Source: Tetracentron sinense (lineage: Eukaryota; Streptophyta; Magnoliopsida; Trochodendrales; Trochodendraceae). From it: a stretch of DNA of 64,000 nucleotides. Numbering within the stretch: position 1 is the first letter of the stretch; each line of letters opens with the position of its first letter. The stretch covers positions 18,482,607-18,546,606 of the forward strand of contig CM026568.1 of NCBI GenBank assembly GCA_015143295.1, read 5' to 3'. The notes below the pieces were generated by a model that ran no database searches, was not told where the DNA came from, and saw nothing but the letters and a program-made list of their open reading frames with translations. Shown in pieces: positions 1 through 11,199 of the stretch. The position numbers were made by a program, and so were the translations under genes.

Positions 1-1194
1 GCATATTCTTTCTCCACCAAAAGACGTCGGCCTCATTGAAAACCAAGAATTTTGGAAAAACAAAGCTAATACATCTATATGATGTATGAGCTCAACACAC
101 TAATGAAACCCTTTAATATTCCTTTCAAGCTTACGTTTTCTACCGGCAAAAAACTTAGTAGCCCTATTACCATTTTCAAAGAAATCAGCATATTCTTCTT
201 CAATCCCAACTTTTGGGTTTCTTCAACCTTACATGAGAGAAGGCAAGGAGATTCAAGTAGCAGTCATATACTACTGTTGATCCCTATCAAAGCTAAAAAG
301 CTATTCCTGTTTTATAATCTTTTTTTTTTCTTTTTTTGTTTCAAGGAAACAAAGTAGCATATTTCGTATCCTCCACATCTCTCTTAAAAACGTCCTCCAT
401 AGCTGTCAGATCGACCTTGGAGCAAAACGTGTGTATCCTTCATCCAATAGCAATTACAGGAATTTTGAACGAAATGTCTTAAAATTGTTGTTCCCATAGG
501 GATAAATTACCTGGAATCGCTATCCAACACAAATTACAGTCTTTCAAGAACTCGAACAAAATAACAACTTTTATTTCAAAAATTTCTGCACTTGAAAAAT
601 TGTTAGAACATTGGTAGTTCGTGTGAAGTGAGGCGCGGATCACGTCGCTTTCTTTAAGACATTTCGCACCCCCCACAGATGCACTGGGTTGCTAGACACG
701 ATGCCTCCAGGATACAACAGCTTCACACAAATCTATCCCTGACTATAAGCGTGTATAACTTACAGTCGCACACCTTACTCTGTTTCTTACCTAGCAATTT
801 CTAAAAAAAATTCTCAAACGTAAGAAAACATAATAGTTGTGAAAACCCCTTTCTAATATTCTCTCTTTTTTGGAGACATTACATAGAATATATATAGAAA
901 ACTAAATAGGTTTTTGGAATTCTAAAACTGTCACATTAGTGACTAATAATTATGATAATAAACTTTTAAAACGTTTCCTACCATTAAAGCCATTAATGGC
1001 TATAGTAAAATTAAATAAATTAATATTTAATTCTTTTATTTAATTAATTTTGAATCAACCACCAAAGGTACAACACTCATCACGCTTCATTTTTAAATAC
1101 TCACCGATTCTAATTAAGATTTAATCGTCTTTAGGAATAAGTAATCAGTTTTAACAACCAATTAAAATCTTAACTCTAATTTATTTAAGCTTAA
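1..1194. other. AT-rich intergenic DNA with a possible old LTR relic
   Basis: No convincing gene. Around 470-1090 the order of elements (a segment with 'ccaggatacaac', then a TATATA-rich stretch, then AT-rich sequence) loosely resembles the minus-strand LTR of the Copia element at 12-18.5 kb, so this may be a diverged LTR relic. The short open frames here have no recognisable domain. Confidence 0.3.
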
Positions 1195-1425
1195 CCAGGA
1201 TTAAAGGTGGTGTTAAAAGGGACATGAGGACAACATTATATAATAAGCAGTGGGCCTCAAGTTAGCTAATCACTACTCAATTTAAAACTGTCATTAGAGT
1301 TCCTTGATGCTTGAATATAATTTTATAAGGAAATTCATTGAATCTTAACCATAGTAAAGGGATGTCAAAAGCGACATGTGGCGACCTGAGGGGTGATAAC
1401 GGGTACGGTAGAGGATTTGGTCTCT
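1195..1425. repeat. Degenerate Mutator-like foldback MITE relic
   Basis: Contains the family hallmarks also seen at 30.09-30.47 kb: 'gacatgtggcgacc', 'ggggtgataac' and a terminal segment reading GAGACCAAATCCTCTACCG on the minus strand. The left half is eroded and no target-site duplication was found. Confidence 0.45.
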
Positions 1426-1458
1426 TTCTGAAAACAAGTGTAACCCTTTTGATACTAC

Positions 1459-1495
1459 TGTTGGGGAAAAACAGACCCAACGGAAAAGATATTCT
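1459..1495. repeat. Short LTR-end relic related to Copia-D
   Basis: A TGTTGG-type start followed by 'agacccaacggaaaagat' matches the first bases of the Copia-D LTR at 60630. Only about 37 bp remain, so this is a fragment. Confidence 0.35.
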
Positions 1496-1598
1496 CTAAT
1501 ACACCCCCACTCATGTCAACTTCCTAATGAAGCCCAAAGAAGAATCCCATTTTATGTATTATATATGGTGCTCAAAGCCTCATTTTTCTATTTGTATA

Positions 1599-1898
1599 TG
1601 TGGTTTTCAAGCATACACATAAAGGAGAAAAGGGTTTACGTGGTTCGGCAAAAAAGTGCCTACATCCACGAGTGTAATCCCCAAACTGTCATAAAAGGGG
1701 TTACAAGGATTCCACTATTAATAGGTCTCTTGATACACGTATAGGAAGATACACCAAATCTCACTCATCTCCTATACTTGCTAAGAATACAAGATTTAAA
1801 CTACACTTAGTAACAATATACGCTACTAATATAGCAACTCAATTTCTCCACTAATTTTGCATGATCACACCACCTCATCAGAGTATGCAACCTCAACA
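1599..1898 (-). repeat. Copia-A 3' LTR
   Basis: 300 bp, TG...CA in either orientation. Nearly identical to 6578-6877. Confidence 0.93.
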
Positions 1899-1905
1899 CT
1901 CCCCC

Positions 1906-3618
1906 TCAAGTTGGAGCATAGATGTCAATGAAGCCTAACTTGGATAATATTTTTTGAAAGTGTCCCTTATCTGTAGCCTTGGTAAATATGTCAACAAGCT
2001 GGTCCCCACTTTGGACGTAAGGGGTGTCAATTATCTTGGCTTGAACCTTCTCTCGAACAAAGTGACAGTCAACCTCAATGTGTTTGGTCCTTTCATGGAA
2101 AACTGGGTTTGATGCAATATGGGTGGCTGCTTGATTGTCGCAAAACATCTTGATCGGCATTTTCGGTTTAAATCCCAAATTTTGAAGGAGGGACTGCAAC
2201 CATATTAACTCACTGGTTGTTGATGCCATTGCTCTATATTCAGCTTCAGCGCTAGATCGAGCAACGACGTTCTGTTTCTTGCTTTTCCAGGTCACAAGAT
2301 TTCCTCCAACAAAAGTGCAGTAGCCTGTGGTTGACCTTCTATCTATTGAATCTCCCGCCCAGTCTACGTCAGTATACCCTTCAATTTCTGTATGTCCATT
2401 TCTTTTCATCCAAATTCCCTTTCCTGGAGATGACTTAAGATACCGCAATATACGATCCACTGCTTCCATATGCTCTGCCTTAGGAGCATGCATAAACCTG
2501 CTGACAAAACTAACAGCATATGTAATATCTGGCCGAGTAATGGTTAGGTAAATTAAGCGCCCCACCAATCTTTGGAATCTTCCTATATCTTCTAGAGGTT
2601 CTTCAGTAATGGCAAACTTATGACTAAAGTCAATGGGGGTGTTTGCTGGTTTCGCACCTAATTTTCCAGTTTCTTTCAACAAGTTAAGAGTATACTTTCT
2701 TTGGGAAAGAAATAGGCCTTTGCTAGAATATGCAACCTCAATGCTCAAGAAGTATTTCATTTTGCCTAGGTCTTTAATATCAAATTTTTTGTTGAGATGC
2801 TTTTTAAGGTCTAAAATTCCAGTCTTATCATCCCCCGTAATGACTATATCATCCACATATATTAGGACTACAATAGTTCCTGACTCATTCTTCCTTATGA
2901 ACATTGAAGAGTCAGCCTCACTCCGTTTGAAGTCAATAGTTGTGAGAGCCATACTAAGCTTAGCATACCATGCCCGAGGAGATTGCTTAAGGCCATATAA
3001 GGCCTTTTTCAATTTGCATACAAGACCCTCATGAGATTGGTGATGATGGCCTGGGGGAAGTTCCATGTAGACTTCTTCCTCAAGATCACCCTGAAGGAAG
3101 ACATTTTTAACATCCATTTGAAATAGAGGCCATCCTTGATTGATGGCAACAGATAACAAAACTCTAACAGTATTCTTTTTGACAACTGGGGCAAAAGTCT
3201 CCTTGTAATCGACTCCATAAGTTTGGGTAAATCCTTTGGCGACAAGTCTAGCCTTGTGCCTTTCAATGGATCCATCACTGTTGTATTTTACTTTGTAGAC
3301 CCATTTACAACCCACAGTCCGTTTACCTTTTGGCAATTGAACAATGTCCCAAGTCTGGTTCTTATTAAGGGCGTGGAGTTCTTCATCCATTGCCCTTTTC
3401 CACACAGGTTGATTTTTTGCCTCATGGAAGCTAGATGGTTCAATATGATTCTCAATAGCATTAAGGAAAACAGAATGAGCAGAAGATATGTTATCATAGC
3501 ATATGTGATCTTGAATAGGAAATGACATAGTATGATAAGTAAAAAAATCTTGGAGTTTAGAGGGAGTTTGAGAGACACGAGTGGACCTGCGAGAAGGATT
3601 CTGATTAGGTGGGGCCAC
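1906..3618 (-). pseudogene. Copia-A pol 3' part: reverse transcriptase and RNase H
   Basis: A 570-residue open frame covering the Copia reverse transcriptase (RVT_2 type) and RNase H. The RT catalytic residues are present: the first aspartate in FQMDVKNVFLQGD (about residue 169) and YVDD at 254-257. The KALYGLKQSPRAWY motif lies at about 205. The RNase H part has the YTDVDWAGD and RSSAEAEYRAMA motifs and CDNQAATHIA near the end. This is the C-terminal half of a gag-pol polyprotein, so its first ATG is not a native start. The upstream half is in another frame (4090-6060), separated by about 470 bp of frame-shifted integrase/RT linker. The domain itself looks intact, but the element is non-autonomous as it stands. 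Confidence 0.9.
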
Positions 3619-4089
3619 GGGGTCAGCACTATTTGATGCATCGCTTTCTTCTACAGCAGGCTGACTTTGTTCTCGAACCTCTCTTTCTTCTCTGTCACAT
3701 GTCTGCTTTGTGACATTATTATTTAAATTGACTCATATGACTGGCAAGGGAGCAAATTCTTTATAATTCTACCCCTGAATTTGGTCCATATGAGACGGAA
3801 CCAAAGGGTTTTGAAAAAAAGCTTCATTTTCAACAAAAGAAACATCCCTGGAAATGTACAATTTATTCTCATTCAAGTCATAGCACTTATAACCCTTTTT
3901 GGTAGACGAATACCCAAGAAAAACACACTTGGTGGCATGGTGATCAAGTTTTCCACTATTTTGTAAATGGACAAAACAGCTGCAACCAAAAATGCGAAGG
4001 TGCGATAAATCAATCTTTCGACCCTTTAGAATTTCTAAAGGTGACTTGTTTTTAATACCCTACTAGGAAGCCTATTTATCAAATAGCAA
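3619..4089 (-). pseudogene. Copia-A frame-broken integrase/RT linker
   Basis: On the minus strand this stretch still reads, across more than one frame, as the usual Copia linker between integrase and RT (a LINRLPS-like motif near 4060, a LRIFGCSCFVH-like motif near 3990, then an FLGYSSTKKGYKCYD-like motif near 3900). At least one small indel around 4045-4060 moves the frame, and later changes break it again before 3618. Confidence 0.75.
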
Positions 4090-6060
4090 CTAGTAAAAAA
4101 TTGCATCAGACCAGTAGATCTTGGGGAGGTGTGTCTGAAACATTAATGACCTGGTGACTTCAAGTAAGTGTCTATTTTTTCGTTCAGCTACCCCATTTTG
4201 TTGGGGTGTGCCAACACATGTGGTTTGGTGAAGTACTCCTAAGTGCTTAAGGTCGGCAGAAAACAATTTGTTGTCATATTCACGACCATTATCAGTCCTT
4301 AAAGTTTTGATTTTGGCAGCAAATTGAGTAGAAACCATACAACAAAAATCTTGAAAGACAGTCAATGCATCAGCTTTAAATTTCAACAAATAAACCCATG
4401 TAACACGTGACTTGTCATCAATAAAGGTAATAAAATATCTATATCCATCCCGAGACTCAACCGGGGTTGGGCCCCACACATCTGAATGAACTAAATCAAA
4501 AGGTTTTTCAGAAACATGCAAACTATGAGAGAAAGGTAATCTATGTTGTTTGGAAAAATGACAAGTCTCACAATTATTAGAGTCTAAGAGTAAGGCAGGA
4601 TGTAAAACTTTAACAATTTTATCTGATGGATGACCCAATCTTTTATGCCATAGCTGAGAGGTAGCTTGCTTGGTCCTAACAGTCATTGCCACACTGTGTG
4701 GATCAAAGCAATACAATCCATGGTGGAGGCGCCCTTCACCAATCTTCATCCCTGTGGCCCTGTCCTGAAAAGTCACAGCATGCGGAGAGAAAATAACATT
4801 GTAATTCAATTCTTTAGTAATTTTACTAACTGATAATAGATTAGAGGCGAAGGACGGGATGAGCAAAACATCAGAGGTACATGAAAAAAAATTGGTTTTC
4901 CCGATTCCTTGGATTGGGACACAAGCACCATTAGCTATGGAAACCGAATGGTTGACATGATGCGCATCAGATAGAAAGGTAGAATTACTACACATATGGT
5001 CAGTGGCACCCGAATCAACAACCCACGTAGAATTACTAGAAGAGAAAAGAGCAAGGGTATTACCAGAATCATGTGCCAAGGTAGAAGAGGAATCCTGTGT
5101 GGAAGCGCCAGCATGAACAAGTTTTTGTAGCAATTGAGTGATCATCTCCAATGAAACCTGAGACTCAGATGAAGTGGCTTGTGCTGCTATGGTATCCTCG
5201 TAATTCTTATCTTTTGTAGGTCGCATGTGAGGATACAAAATCCAACACTTTTCTTTGGTGTGTCCCAAACGACTACAATGGTTGCAGCGAAATGAGGGAT
5301 GAGAAACACGACCTCGACTTCGGTCGGCCTCTAATGGGCCTGAGCTTCGTTCCCCGGAGAAGATGAAATCCTTTGATTTGTTATTAGCAATAAGAGCATT
5401 ATTTTCCACTAAATATCCCCCTGATTTGGATTCGAAATTCATAATCTGTCGTCGAGTCTCTTCTTGGTGAATAGATGCACAAACACTAGTTAGGGACGGA
5501 AGTTCAAGGCTCAAAAGAATTTGACTCCGTAGGTTTTCATACTCAGGTTTCAGACTAGCAAGCAAATGAAAAATTTTATCATGTTCTTCTCTGGTTTGGA
5601 GAGTTTTAAGATCAGTTGTAGGAGGACGGTGTTGTTGTAACTCATCCCATTTTTTCTTCATGTACCCAAGGTGATCAGTAAAGGATTTGTCACCTTGTTT
5701 TGCTTGGGAGAGTTCTTGTTTCAGTTGAAAAATCCTTGAAGCATTATTTTGGTGCCCATACATGGATTTGATAGAGTCCCAGAGATCCTTGGCAGTCTCA
5801 GCATAAGCAAAAATTTCATAAATTCTGGGCTCCATAGAATTGATCAATAACCAAGACATGACCAATTGGTCAGTGGCTTGCCGTTCTTCATATTTTGAAT
5901 CATTGGTTTTAGGCACTTCCTTTTTCCCATTAAGGTACCCTAGTTTAGATCGACCTCCTAAGGATATGGTGATTGCTCTAGACCATGATAGATAATTAAG
6001 CTCATTTAATGGAACTCTTGTAAGTTTGATGCTTGTATTAGAATCGTGATCATGTGCCAT
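4090..6060 (-). pseudogene. Copia-A gag, protease and integrase part
   Basis: A 656-residue frame starting 505 bp inside the 5' LTR. It has a gag region (UBN2/Copia gag type), a CCHC zinc knuckle at residues 259-272 (CNHCSRLGHTKEKC), an aspartic protease active site DSGA at 349-352, the integrase HHCC zinc finger (LWHKRLGHPSDK ... CETCHFSKQ) and the core catalytic motifs HSDVWGP, RTDNGREYD and NGVAERKNR. It stops shortly after the integrase core, where a frameshift disconnects it from RT. The protease uses DSG rather than the DTG of the Copia-B and Copia-C proteins; both forms occur in Copia elements. Confidence 0.9.
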
Positions 6061-6577
6061 AGTGAGATTAAGGAAGATCTAACCTGAGAAGAAGTGATAG
6101 GCAAAGACAGTCAAAGGCTACAATGAGACAACCAGATCTGGAGCACTAGAGACAACAACCAAGTCTAAATCTTGAGATACAGCAACAAGGGGCAGCAACT
6201 ATAAGCCAACGATGAAGCAGCAACCACAAGCAAAAATAGGAGCCGATTGTTTCCGTATGGCTTCCGTGTGATCCCAAGGTTGGAGATATTGTGACTTTTG
6301 TTCCTTTATTTGTCTAAGTAATAAAGACAAAGAGACAAAACTCTTTTGTGACTTTTGTTTCTTTATTTGTCTATGTAATAAAGACAAAGAGACAACTCTT
6401 TTGTGAAAGTCCACAGTAGCCGTAACACACACAACCCTTTTGTGAAAGTCCACAATAGCCGTAACACACAGAGGCCGTAACACTCCTTGAAAAGAATCAA
6501 TATATGGCTGAAATCAATGGCTGTTAGCAGTTGAAAAACTCTTCCTCAATAGCCTGAAAAAAAACGCTCTGATACCA

Positions 6578-6877
6578 TGTGGTTTTCAAGCATACACATA
6601 GAGGAGAAAAGGGTTTACGTGGTTCGGCAAAAAGGTGCCTACATCCACGAGTGTAATCCCCAAACTGTCATGAGAGGGGTTACAAGGATTCCACTATTAA
6701 TAGGTCTCTTGATACACGTATAGGAAGATACACCAAATCTCACTCATCTCCTATACTTGCTAAGAATACAAGATTTAAACTACACTTAGTAACAATATAC
6801 GCTACTAATATAGCAACTCAATTTCTCCACTAATTTTGCATGATCACGCCACCTCATCAGAGTATGCAACCTCAATA
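6578..6877 (-). repeat. Copia-A 5' LTR
   Basis: 300 bp. Its internal edge abuts the initiator tRNA-Met primer-binding site, which fixes the element orientation as minus. The outer edge shows one C-to-T change in the terminal CA-type end (AATA against AACA). Confidence 0.93.
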
Positions 6878-6882
6878 GTATA

Positions 6883-7134
6883 GGTAAGTCAAGATCCGCA
6901 TTGTATTCTTCTGGATCAAATGGGGCTAAAGTTCTTGTGTCTTTCTAGATGCATTTTTCAGAATGATAAAAGTTGAGGGAACTTCTTTACAAGGAATATA
7001 CAATCCTCCTCGAGGATAACATGTACAGTAGGAATCACCTCTCTCTCAAGAACCATACAACGCATGCAGGTTGATTTTTGAGGCATTCACCCAAAAAGTG
7101 GACATTTTATATCATGCATGAAAGATAACAATTT
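6883..7134. other. 3' flank of the cysteine-rich gene
   Basis: No gene seen. The part from about 6995 ('caatcctcctcgaggataacat') to 7135 ('gtggacattttatatcatg...gaaa') recurs, rearranged, at about 53575-53920, suggesting another copy of this segment was once present there. Confidence 0.5.
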
Positions 7135-7154
7135 GGATTCTTGAAGTGATTTGT

Positions 7155-7160
7155 TTTATT
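7155..7160 (-). terminator. Poly(A) signal AATAAA of the 7.2-kb cysteine-rich gene
   Basis: AATAAA on the minus strand about 50 bp after the stop codon. The same signal sits at the equivalent place (24363-24368) after the second gene copy. Confidence 0.55.
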
Positions 7161-7210
7161 AATAAATTAATTCCCTCCAAAGGAACTTTATTCTACAAAA
7201 ATCGGTTATT

Positions 7211-7752
7211 TCAGGGGGCACACACACATGTGCATTGGCCAGCAATGGTGCAAGATATTGATGAAGTGCACCCGGTGCGTTCGCACCTTGCAACACAGTC
7301 TTTGTCCTCGTCGCACTCTTTCTTTAGATGCTCACACATGCATAGGCCGTCCTTGCATCTTGCCTTGGTGCCGTTTGGACACGAGGCTTCGCATTCCCAG
7401 GTGTGGGCGCACTGCAGGGGTTCCGCTGCAGACTTGTTATCGTCGCACCCGCAGATGCACTTACGCCCAATGCAGTTAGCCGAGTAGCAGCCTCCGCACT
7501 CTGATGCACAGTCGCTGTCTCGGACGCAATCCACTCCAAAGATAGCTTCCACATCCCTCCTTGCTTCTGCTCCTGGACCTACCAACACTGTTTCAATTAT
7601 CAATTATATAGATATAGATGAGGAGAGAGTATGCGCGTGTGTGTGTGCGCGTTTGCGTGTGCGTGTTAGAGAGATCTAGAGAGAGACTAATTACCAGATG
7701 CAATGATCAAGAAGACGGCTAAGAAAGCCAACTTGAGAGGAGCCTTCTCCAT
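7211..7752 (-). CDS. Secreted cysteine-rich protein with three knottin-like repeats, copy 1
   Basis: A two-exon gene: exon 1 at 7695-7752, intron 7579-7694 (GT..AG, 116 bp), exon 2 at 7211-7578. The predicted product is 141 residues. Exon 1 encodes a typical signal peptide (MEKAPLKLAFLAVFLIIASG). Exon 2 holds 22 cysteines in three repeats of the form C-x5-C-x3-C...C-x4/5-C-x-C: about residues 36-62 (8 Cys), 73-98 (6 Cys) and 105-135 (8 Cys). This spacing resembles small cystine-knot peptides such as squash-type inhibitors and NCR-like peptides, but I do not recognise the exact family and claim no target. The protein should enter the secretory pathway. A TATA box lies 80 bp upstream. The paralogue at 24.4 kb keeps the intron position, phase and all 22 cysteines, which argues that both are real and under constraint. 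Confidence 0.85.
7579..7694 (-). other. Intron of cysteine-rich gene copy 1
   Basis: GTAATT donor and GTAG acceptor on the minus strand, phase 1. It contains a GT/GC-rich dinucleotide run (about 7630-7670). It separates the signal-peptide exon from the cysteine repeats exactly as in copy 2. Confidence 0.8.
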
Positions 7753-7831
7753 ATTTTTTGAATGCTAGCTATTGACTGGGTCTTCTTGGGTTGTCTTTGT
7801 CTGTGTTGGAGTGGTGAAGATGTGAGCTCTA

Positions 7832-7838
7832 TTTTATA
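7832..7838 (-). promoter_or_regulatory. TATA box (TATAAAA) of cysteine-rich gene copy 1
   Basis: TATAAAA on the minus strand, 80 bp before the start codon. The paralogue has TATAAATA at the matching place (25056-25063). Confidence 0.7.
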
Positions 7839-8115
7839 GGTGAAAGTCATGTCCCCAAATTACGGAGATAATCTTTCTTACCTGGATATCTAGATATCTG
7901 GGAATTTCCATCAATTTTGGATTGAGTTTTGGGTTTTTTTACCTAATCTAGCCCTACTCCCTTCCCTATTCTCAGCCAAACACCATTAAACCTAACTACA
8001 TGTGTTAGTTTTTGGCTGAGTGTAGGGGGATGCCCGAGAGTAGGTTTAGCACTGCTCTTGACATAAACGGTTTGGCCACTTGGGAGTCCAATCCAAAACT
8101 AGTAACAAATTAATT

Positions 8116-8540
8116 TGGGGACTCTGTAAAAAAATATTTTTAAACTGCCATTAAAAAAAAAAAAAAAGTTCCTTCAATACAATTTTAAAAGGAAAGTGAT
8201 TTAATACCCTCCAAGTGCTGGCCATTGGATCGATAATCAAATGTCACCCTAAATGTGGGCATCTAACGGCCCATGCTCGACCCTAGAGGTCCTCAAAATG
8301 GGTACCAACCGTTTGAGGCGCCAAGGAACTTATAAGGGATAACATGCTTGGATAGGTATCCGACAAGTGCTGGCCATGTGTGGTGTGTGTTTGCATGCAC
8401 TGTGTGTGTTTGCATGGGTGGTGTGAGTGTTTCTTTCGATTGCCTTCAATAATCACCTTGTAGTGTTATTGAGTTTACCAAAAAAAAAAAAAATACAGCC
8501 AAAAGAAAAAGAAAGAAAGAAAGAGAAAATTATAAATTTT
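8116..8540. other. Intergenic, no gene seen
   Basis: Contains two A-rich homopolymers and a short 'tgtgtggtgtgtgtttgcatg' repeat near 8375-8425. Nothing else recognised. Confidence 0.5.
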
Positions 8541-10218
8541 CCGTGGTTTGGTTGTTTAGAAAATTAAAGAGAAAATTTGTTGAAAACTTTTTTAAAATTA
8601 TCAAAATGTCCTTATATTTTTAAAATTACCAAAATACCCCTGATCCTTTAAAATAACTTCAAAATTTTAATTTTACTCAAAATTATTTTTTACACTTTTT
8701 AAACATTTTTAAAAATATTTTTTTAAGCTTTTTTTCAAAAAACCCAAATCAATTAAAATAATACCGGCTGTGTACCTATCTTCTTCCTCACGACAAGGAC
8801 GTTCCCAATACTATTTTTTTTCAATTTTTTTGATAGATCTTGCTTATTTCAACTAAAAAACAATGATGGATCAATTAAGAAGTATTTTAATACTTAAATC
8901 CTTATTCAAATCAAGATTAAAACCTATCATAATCCTATTTCAACTTGTTTAAATCAACCCAAACCCCAAAAAAGTGAGTTTACCAAAACTCTCCCATTTT
9001 CATCTGTTTTCAACCCAATCCAAAGAAATTTTATTTCCAATCTACCTTGATTTCAAATTTATAAATAACCCCCCTTCATCAAACGAAGAAAGAGAACAAA
9101 TTTGAGGAACGATTTGTTCCTGTTTTTGGAGACGAAGTAAAACCGCCGGAGTAAAGTAGCCGGAAATTAAACCCGAAGTAAAGTAACCAGAAACCAAGCA
9201 AGAGGATGAAAGAAGAGAGGAAGGGAGGGAAAGGAAGCCCGACACTTTTTTCTCTCTCTTTTCTTTCCAAAATCCATGGTTTTTTAAAAGATTTTAAATC
9301 CATAGTTTGATAGAAAAAATTTTAAAATTTTCTCCCCACTTTATTTTCCCTTTTCTCATTTTCTTTGTAACCAAACAACGGAAAATTGAATTTTCTTCCT
9401 ATTTTCTTTTCCATCTCTTACTTTCTCAGCAACCAAACACAGTATTAATTCTTTATGTTGTGCTTGATTGCCGAGAAGACAAGGGATGGAAAAGAAAATA
9501 TGAAGAAATTTTGTTTTCCATTGTTTGGTTATAAAGAAAGTGAAAAATTGAAAAGAAAATTTTCTCTCAATTGATGGATTTAGAATCTAAAAAAAAAAAA
9601 ACTTAGAATCTGATAGGAAAAAAAAAGTTATCAGGTTCTCACCTCTTCCTCTTCCTCTTCCTCTTCTCCACATGCTGATTTATTGGTGGCAGCTCCAATG
9701 AAGACTCCAGCGACACCGATGATTCCGACGACGGCAATACCTGCGATTTCAAAGACTCCACTAAGTTGGATTCAGTATTCTCTACCCCAAACTCACGGTT
9801 TGAGGGCTTGGACTGATTTAAATAAATTGGAATAAGATTAGGATAGGTTTTATTCTTGATTTGGATAGGGATTAAGTTTTAAAATGATTTTTAAAAATTT
9901 CATGTTGGTTTTTAGTTGAAATAAGTAAAGATCTACGAAAAAAAGAATTGAAAACCAGTGGCTAGGGACACAACCAGTATTCTTTTAATTGTTTTGGATT
10001 TTTTTGAAAAAAAAGCATTAAAATTTTTTTTTTAATGTAAAAAAAATATTCAAAAGTGTAACAAAAAATTTTGAGTAAAAGTTAATAAATTAAAATTTCT
10101 GATGTTATTTTAAAGGATTACAGGTATTTTGGTAATTTCAAAAAGGTAGGGACATTTTGATACTTTTCAAAAAAATCTGAGCAAATTTTCTCTCTAATTT
10201 TCCAAACAACCAAATGAC
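8541..10218. mobile_element. Long inverted-repeat element of unassigned type
   Basis: Two arms of roughly 400-430 bp face each other: about 8541-8970 and 9790-10218. The outer ends read TTTGGTTGTTTAGAAAATTA and, reverse-complemented, TTTGGTTGTTTGGAAAATTA. Further in, 'tcaaaatgtcc', 'aaaataccc', 'ggctgtg' and 'aaacctatcataatcc' recur in inverted order. The arms are diverged and AT-rich. Similar 'TTTGGTTGCCGAGAAAA' ends occur at about 9430-9475, 10262 and 10996, so smaller relatives may be nested. No target-site duplication was identified and no transposase frame is present, so it is non-autonomous. Between the arms lies an exon-like segment at 9643-9740. Confidence 0.6.
9643..9740 (-). pseudogene. 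Exon-like segment inside the long inverted repeat
   Basis: On the minus strand a 98-bp open stretch is bounded by an acceptor (ATCGCAG) and a donor (GAG then GTGAGA). It reads as a hydrophobic helix (IAVVGIIGVAGVFIGAATN) followed by a short acidic Glu run. This composition differs from the AT-rich arms. It may be a captured piece of a host membrane-protein gene; parent gene unknown. Confidence 0.4.
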
Positions 10219-10309
10219 AAAAACTTTATTGTTTTTTCTTATTTTCTTTTCTTTTCCAAATTTTCTCGGCAACCAAGCACAGCAATATGGTTAGCAAGAA
10301 AATACAAGC

Positions 10310-10930
10310 TGGGAAATGAAAAGAAAATACCAATAAGAAAGCAAAAGAAAAAGAAAGCTTTAAATTTTCTGAATTTTCCTTTTAAATAAATTCTTGCTAA
10401 CCCAATGGACCCTACAGTTTTCTAATCTATAGTATTATCAAAATTCGAAGACTAATTGAACCCCATAAGAGGCCTCATCTTCGATTCATGTAAGGTACCT
10501 GAAACAAACAACTTCCAAGGCAATAGCTTTTTGGTCCTATTTTAATTGGAGAGCCATAAGCTAATATTATTTAGCTCATAATCTATTATACAAAAATTAT
10601 TTATAAATTTAATTACGGAAAAATAACAAATGTATGAAACACACATTTGGTTAACTTGATGGAGGTGTGAATTACTTAAGCCAGACACTAGAGAAGAGAA
10701 GAAGCAAAAAAAAAAAAGACAACTAAAAATCAATTGAATTTTTATTATAAGTATTTTTTTTTACTTATAATCAATTATATTGACCAATAACAAATGCAAT
10801 TATTTAGGCCATACTCAATTAAAATTGAACCAAATTTCTTATGAATACCATATGGACAATTTCAATGGGATGACTTTTAGTAAGCTGATCATAATTGTCT
10901 TTAGTCTTTGATGGGGAAGTCTACAGAGGA
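10310..10930. repeat. Segmental duplication block A2
   Basis: Matches about 29945-30930 in the same orientation, for example 'gcctcatcttcgattcatgtaaggtacctgaaac' against the equivalent at 30528. The other copy carries a 385-bp foldback element absent here. The site 'tagtattatcaaaattc' near 10431-10447 is therefore the empty site for that insertion. Confidence 0.75.
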
Positions 10931-10995
10931 GTTTGTCATCCAATCCGCAAGCCTGTTAGATTAACGAGGCAAAAGTAAATACCACCTAATCAAAA

Positions 10996-11147
10996 GAACT
11001 AAGCTATGTTTGGTTGCCGAGAAAATTGATGAAAGCATGGAAAAGAAAAGAAAATTTTGGATTTTTAATACAATTTTTAGTTATGTTTTGTCTAATTTTC
11101 TTTTCTTTTCCATGTTTTTACTTATTTTCTCGACAACCAAACTTAGG
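10996..11147. mobile_element. Foldback MITE, about 150 bp
   Basis: Ends read TATGTTTGGTTGCCGAGAAAA on one side and, reverse-complemented, TAAGTTTGGTTGTCGAGAAAA on the other. The arms extend about 55 bp, including 'atggaaaagaaaagaaaatt' in inverted order. No coding capacity and no clear target-site duplication. Confidence 0.6.
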
Positions 11148-11199
11148 GCAAGTGAAGCCCACAAATCCTCCATAACAATCAACACTTCCATCTGAAAAG

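Larger units (their letters stand above)
1599..6877 (-). mobile_element. Copia-A, degenerate Ty1/Copia LTR retrotransposon
   Basis: A complete but broken minus-strand Copia element of 5279 bp. Two 300-bp LTRs (1599-1898 and 6578-6877) are flanked by a 5-bp target-site duplication, GTATA, at 1594-1598 and 6878-6882. Read on the minus strand, the base after the 5' LTR starts TGGTATCAGAGCG, the standard plant initiator tRNA-Met primer-binding site (6565-6577). A purine tract (TTGAGGGGGAG) precedes the 3' LTR at about 1899-1909. Gene order gag, protease, integrase, RT, RNase H is Copia-type. The coding region is split by a frame break between 3619 and 4089, so it should not make its own full polyprotein. 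The leader at about 6289-6475 carries two small tandem repeats, roughly 57 bp x 2 and 39 bp x 2. By eye the LTRs differ at about six positions. Confidence 0.95.
7135..8115. repeat. Segmental duplication block A1 (cysteine-rich gene with flanks)
   Basis: This block, from 'gattcttgaagtgatttgttttatt' to 'aaaactagtaacaaatt', matches 24342-25857 over the 3' flank, both exons, the intron and about 300 bp of promoter flank. The difference in length is mainly due to two insertions in the other copy. Confidence 0.85.

Noticed and set aside
2327..3525. Several plus-strand open frames of 70-130 codons
   Set aside because: They lie opposite the Copia-A RT/RNase H frame and encode no motif; they are shadows of it.
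7146..7487. Histidine/serine-rich plus-strand frames opposite the cysteine-rich gene (also 24407-24847)
   Set aside because: Antisense to exon 2; composition follows from cysteine codons on the other strand.
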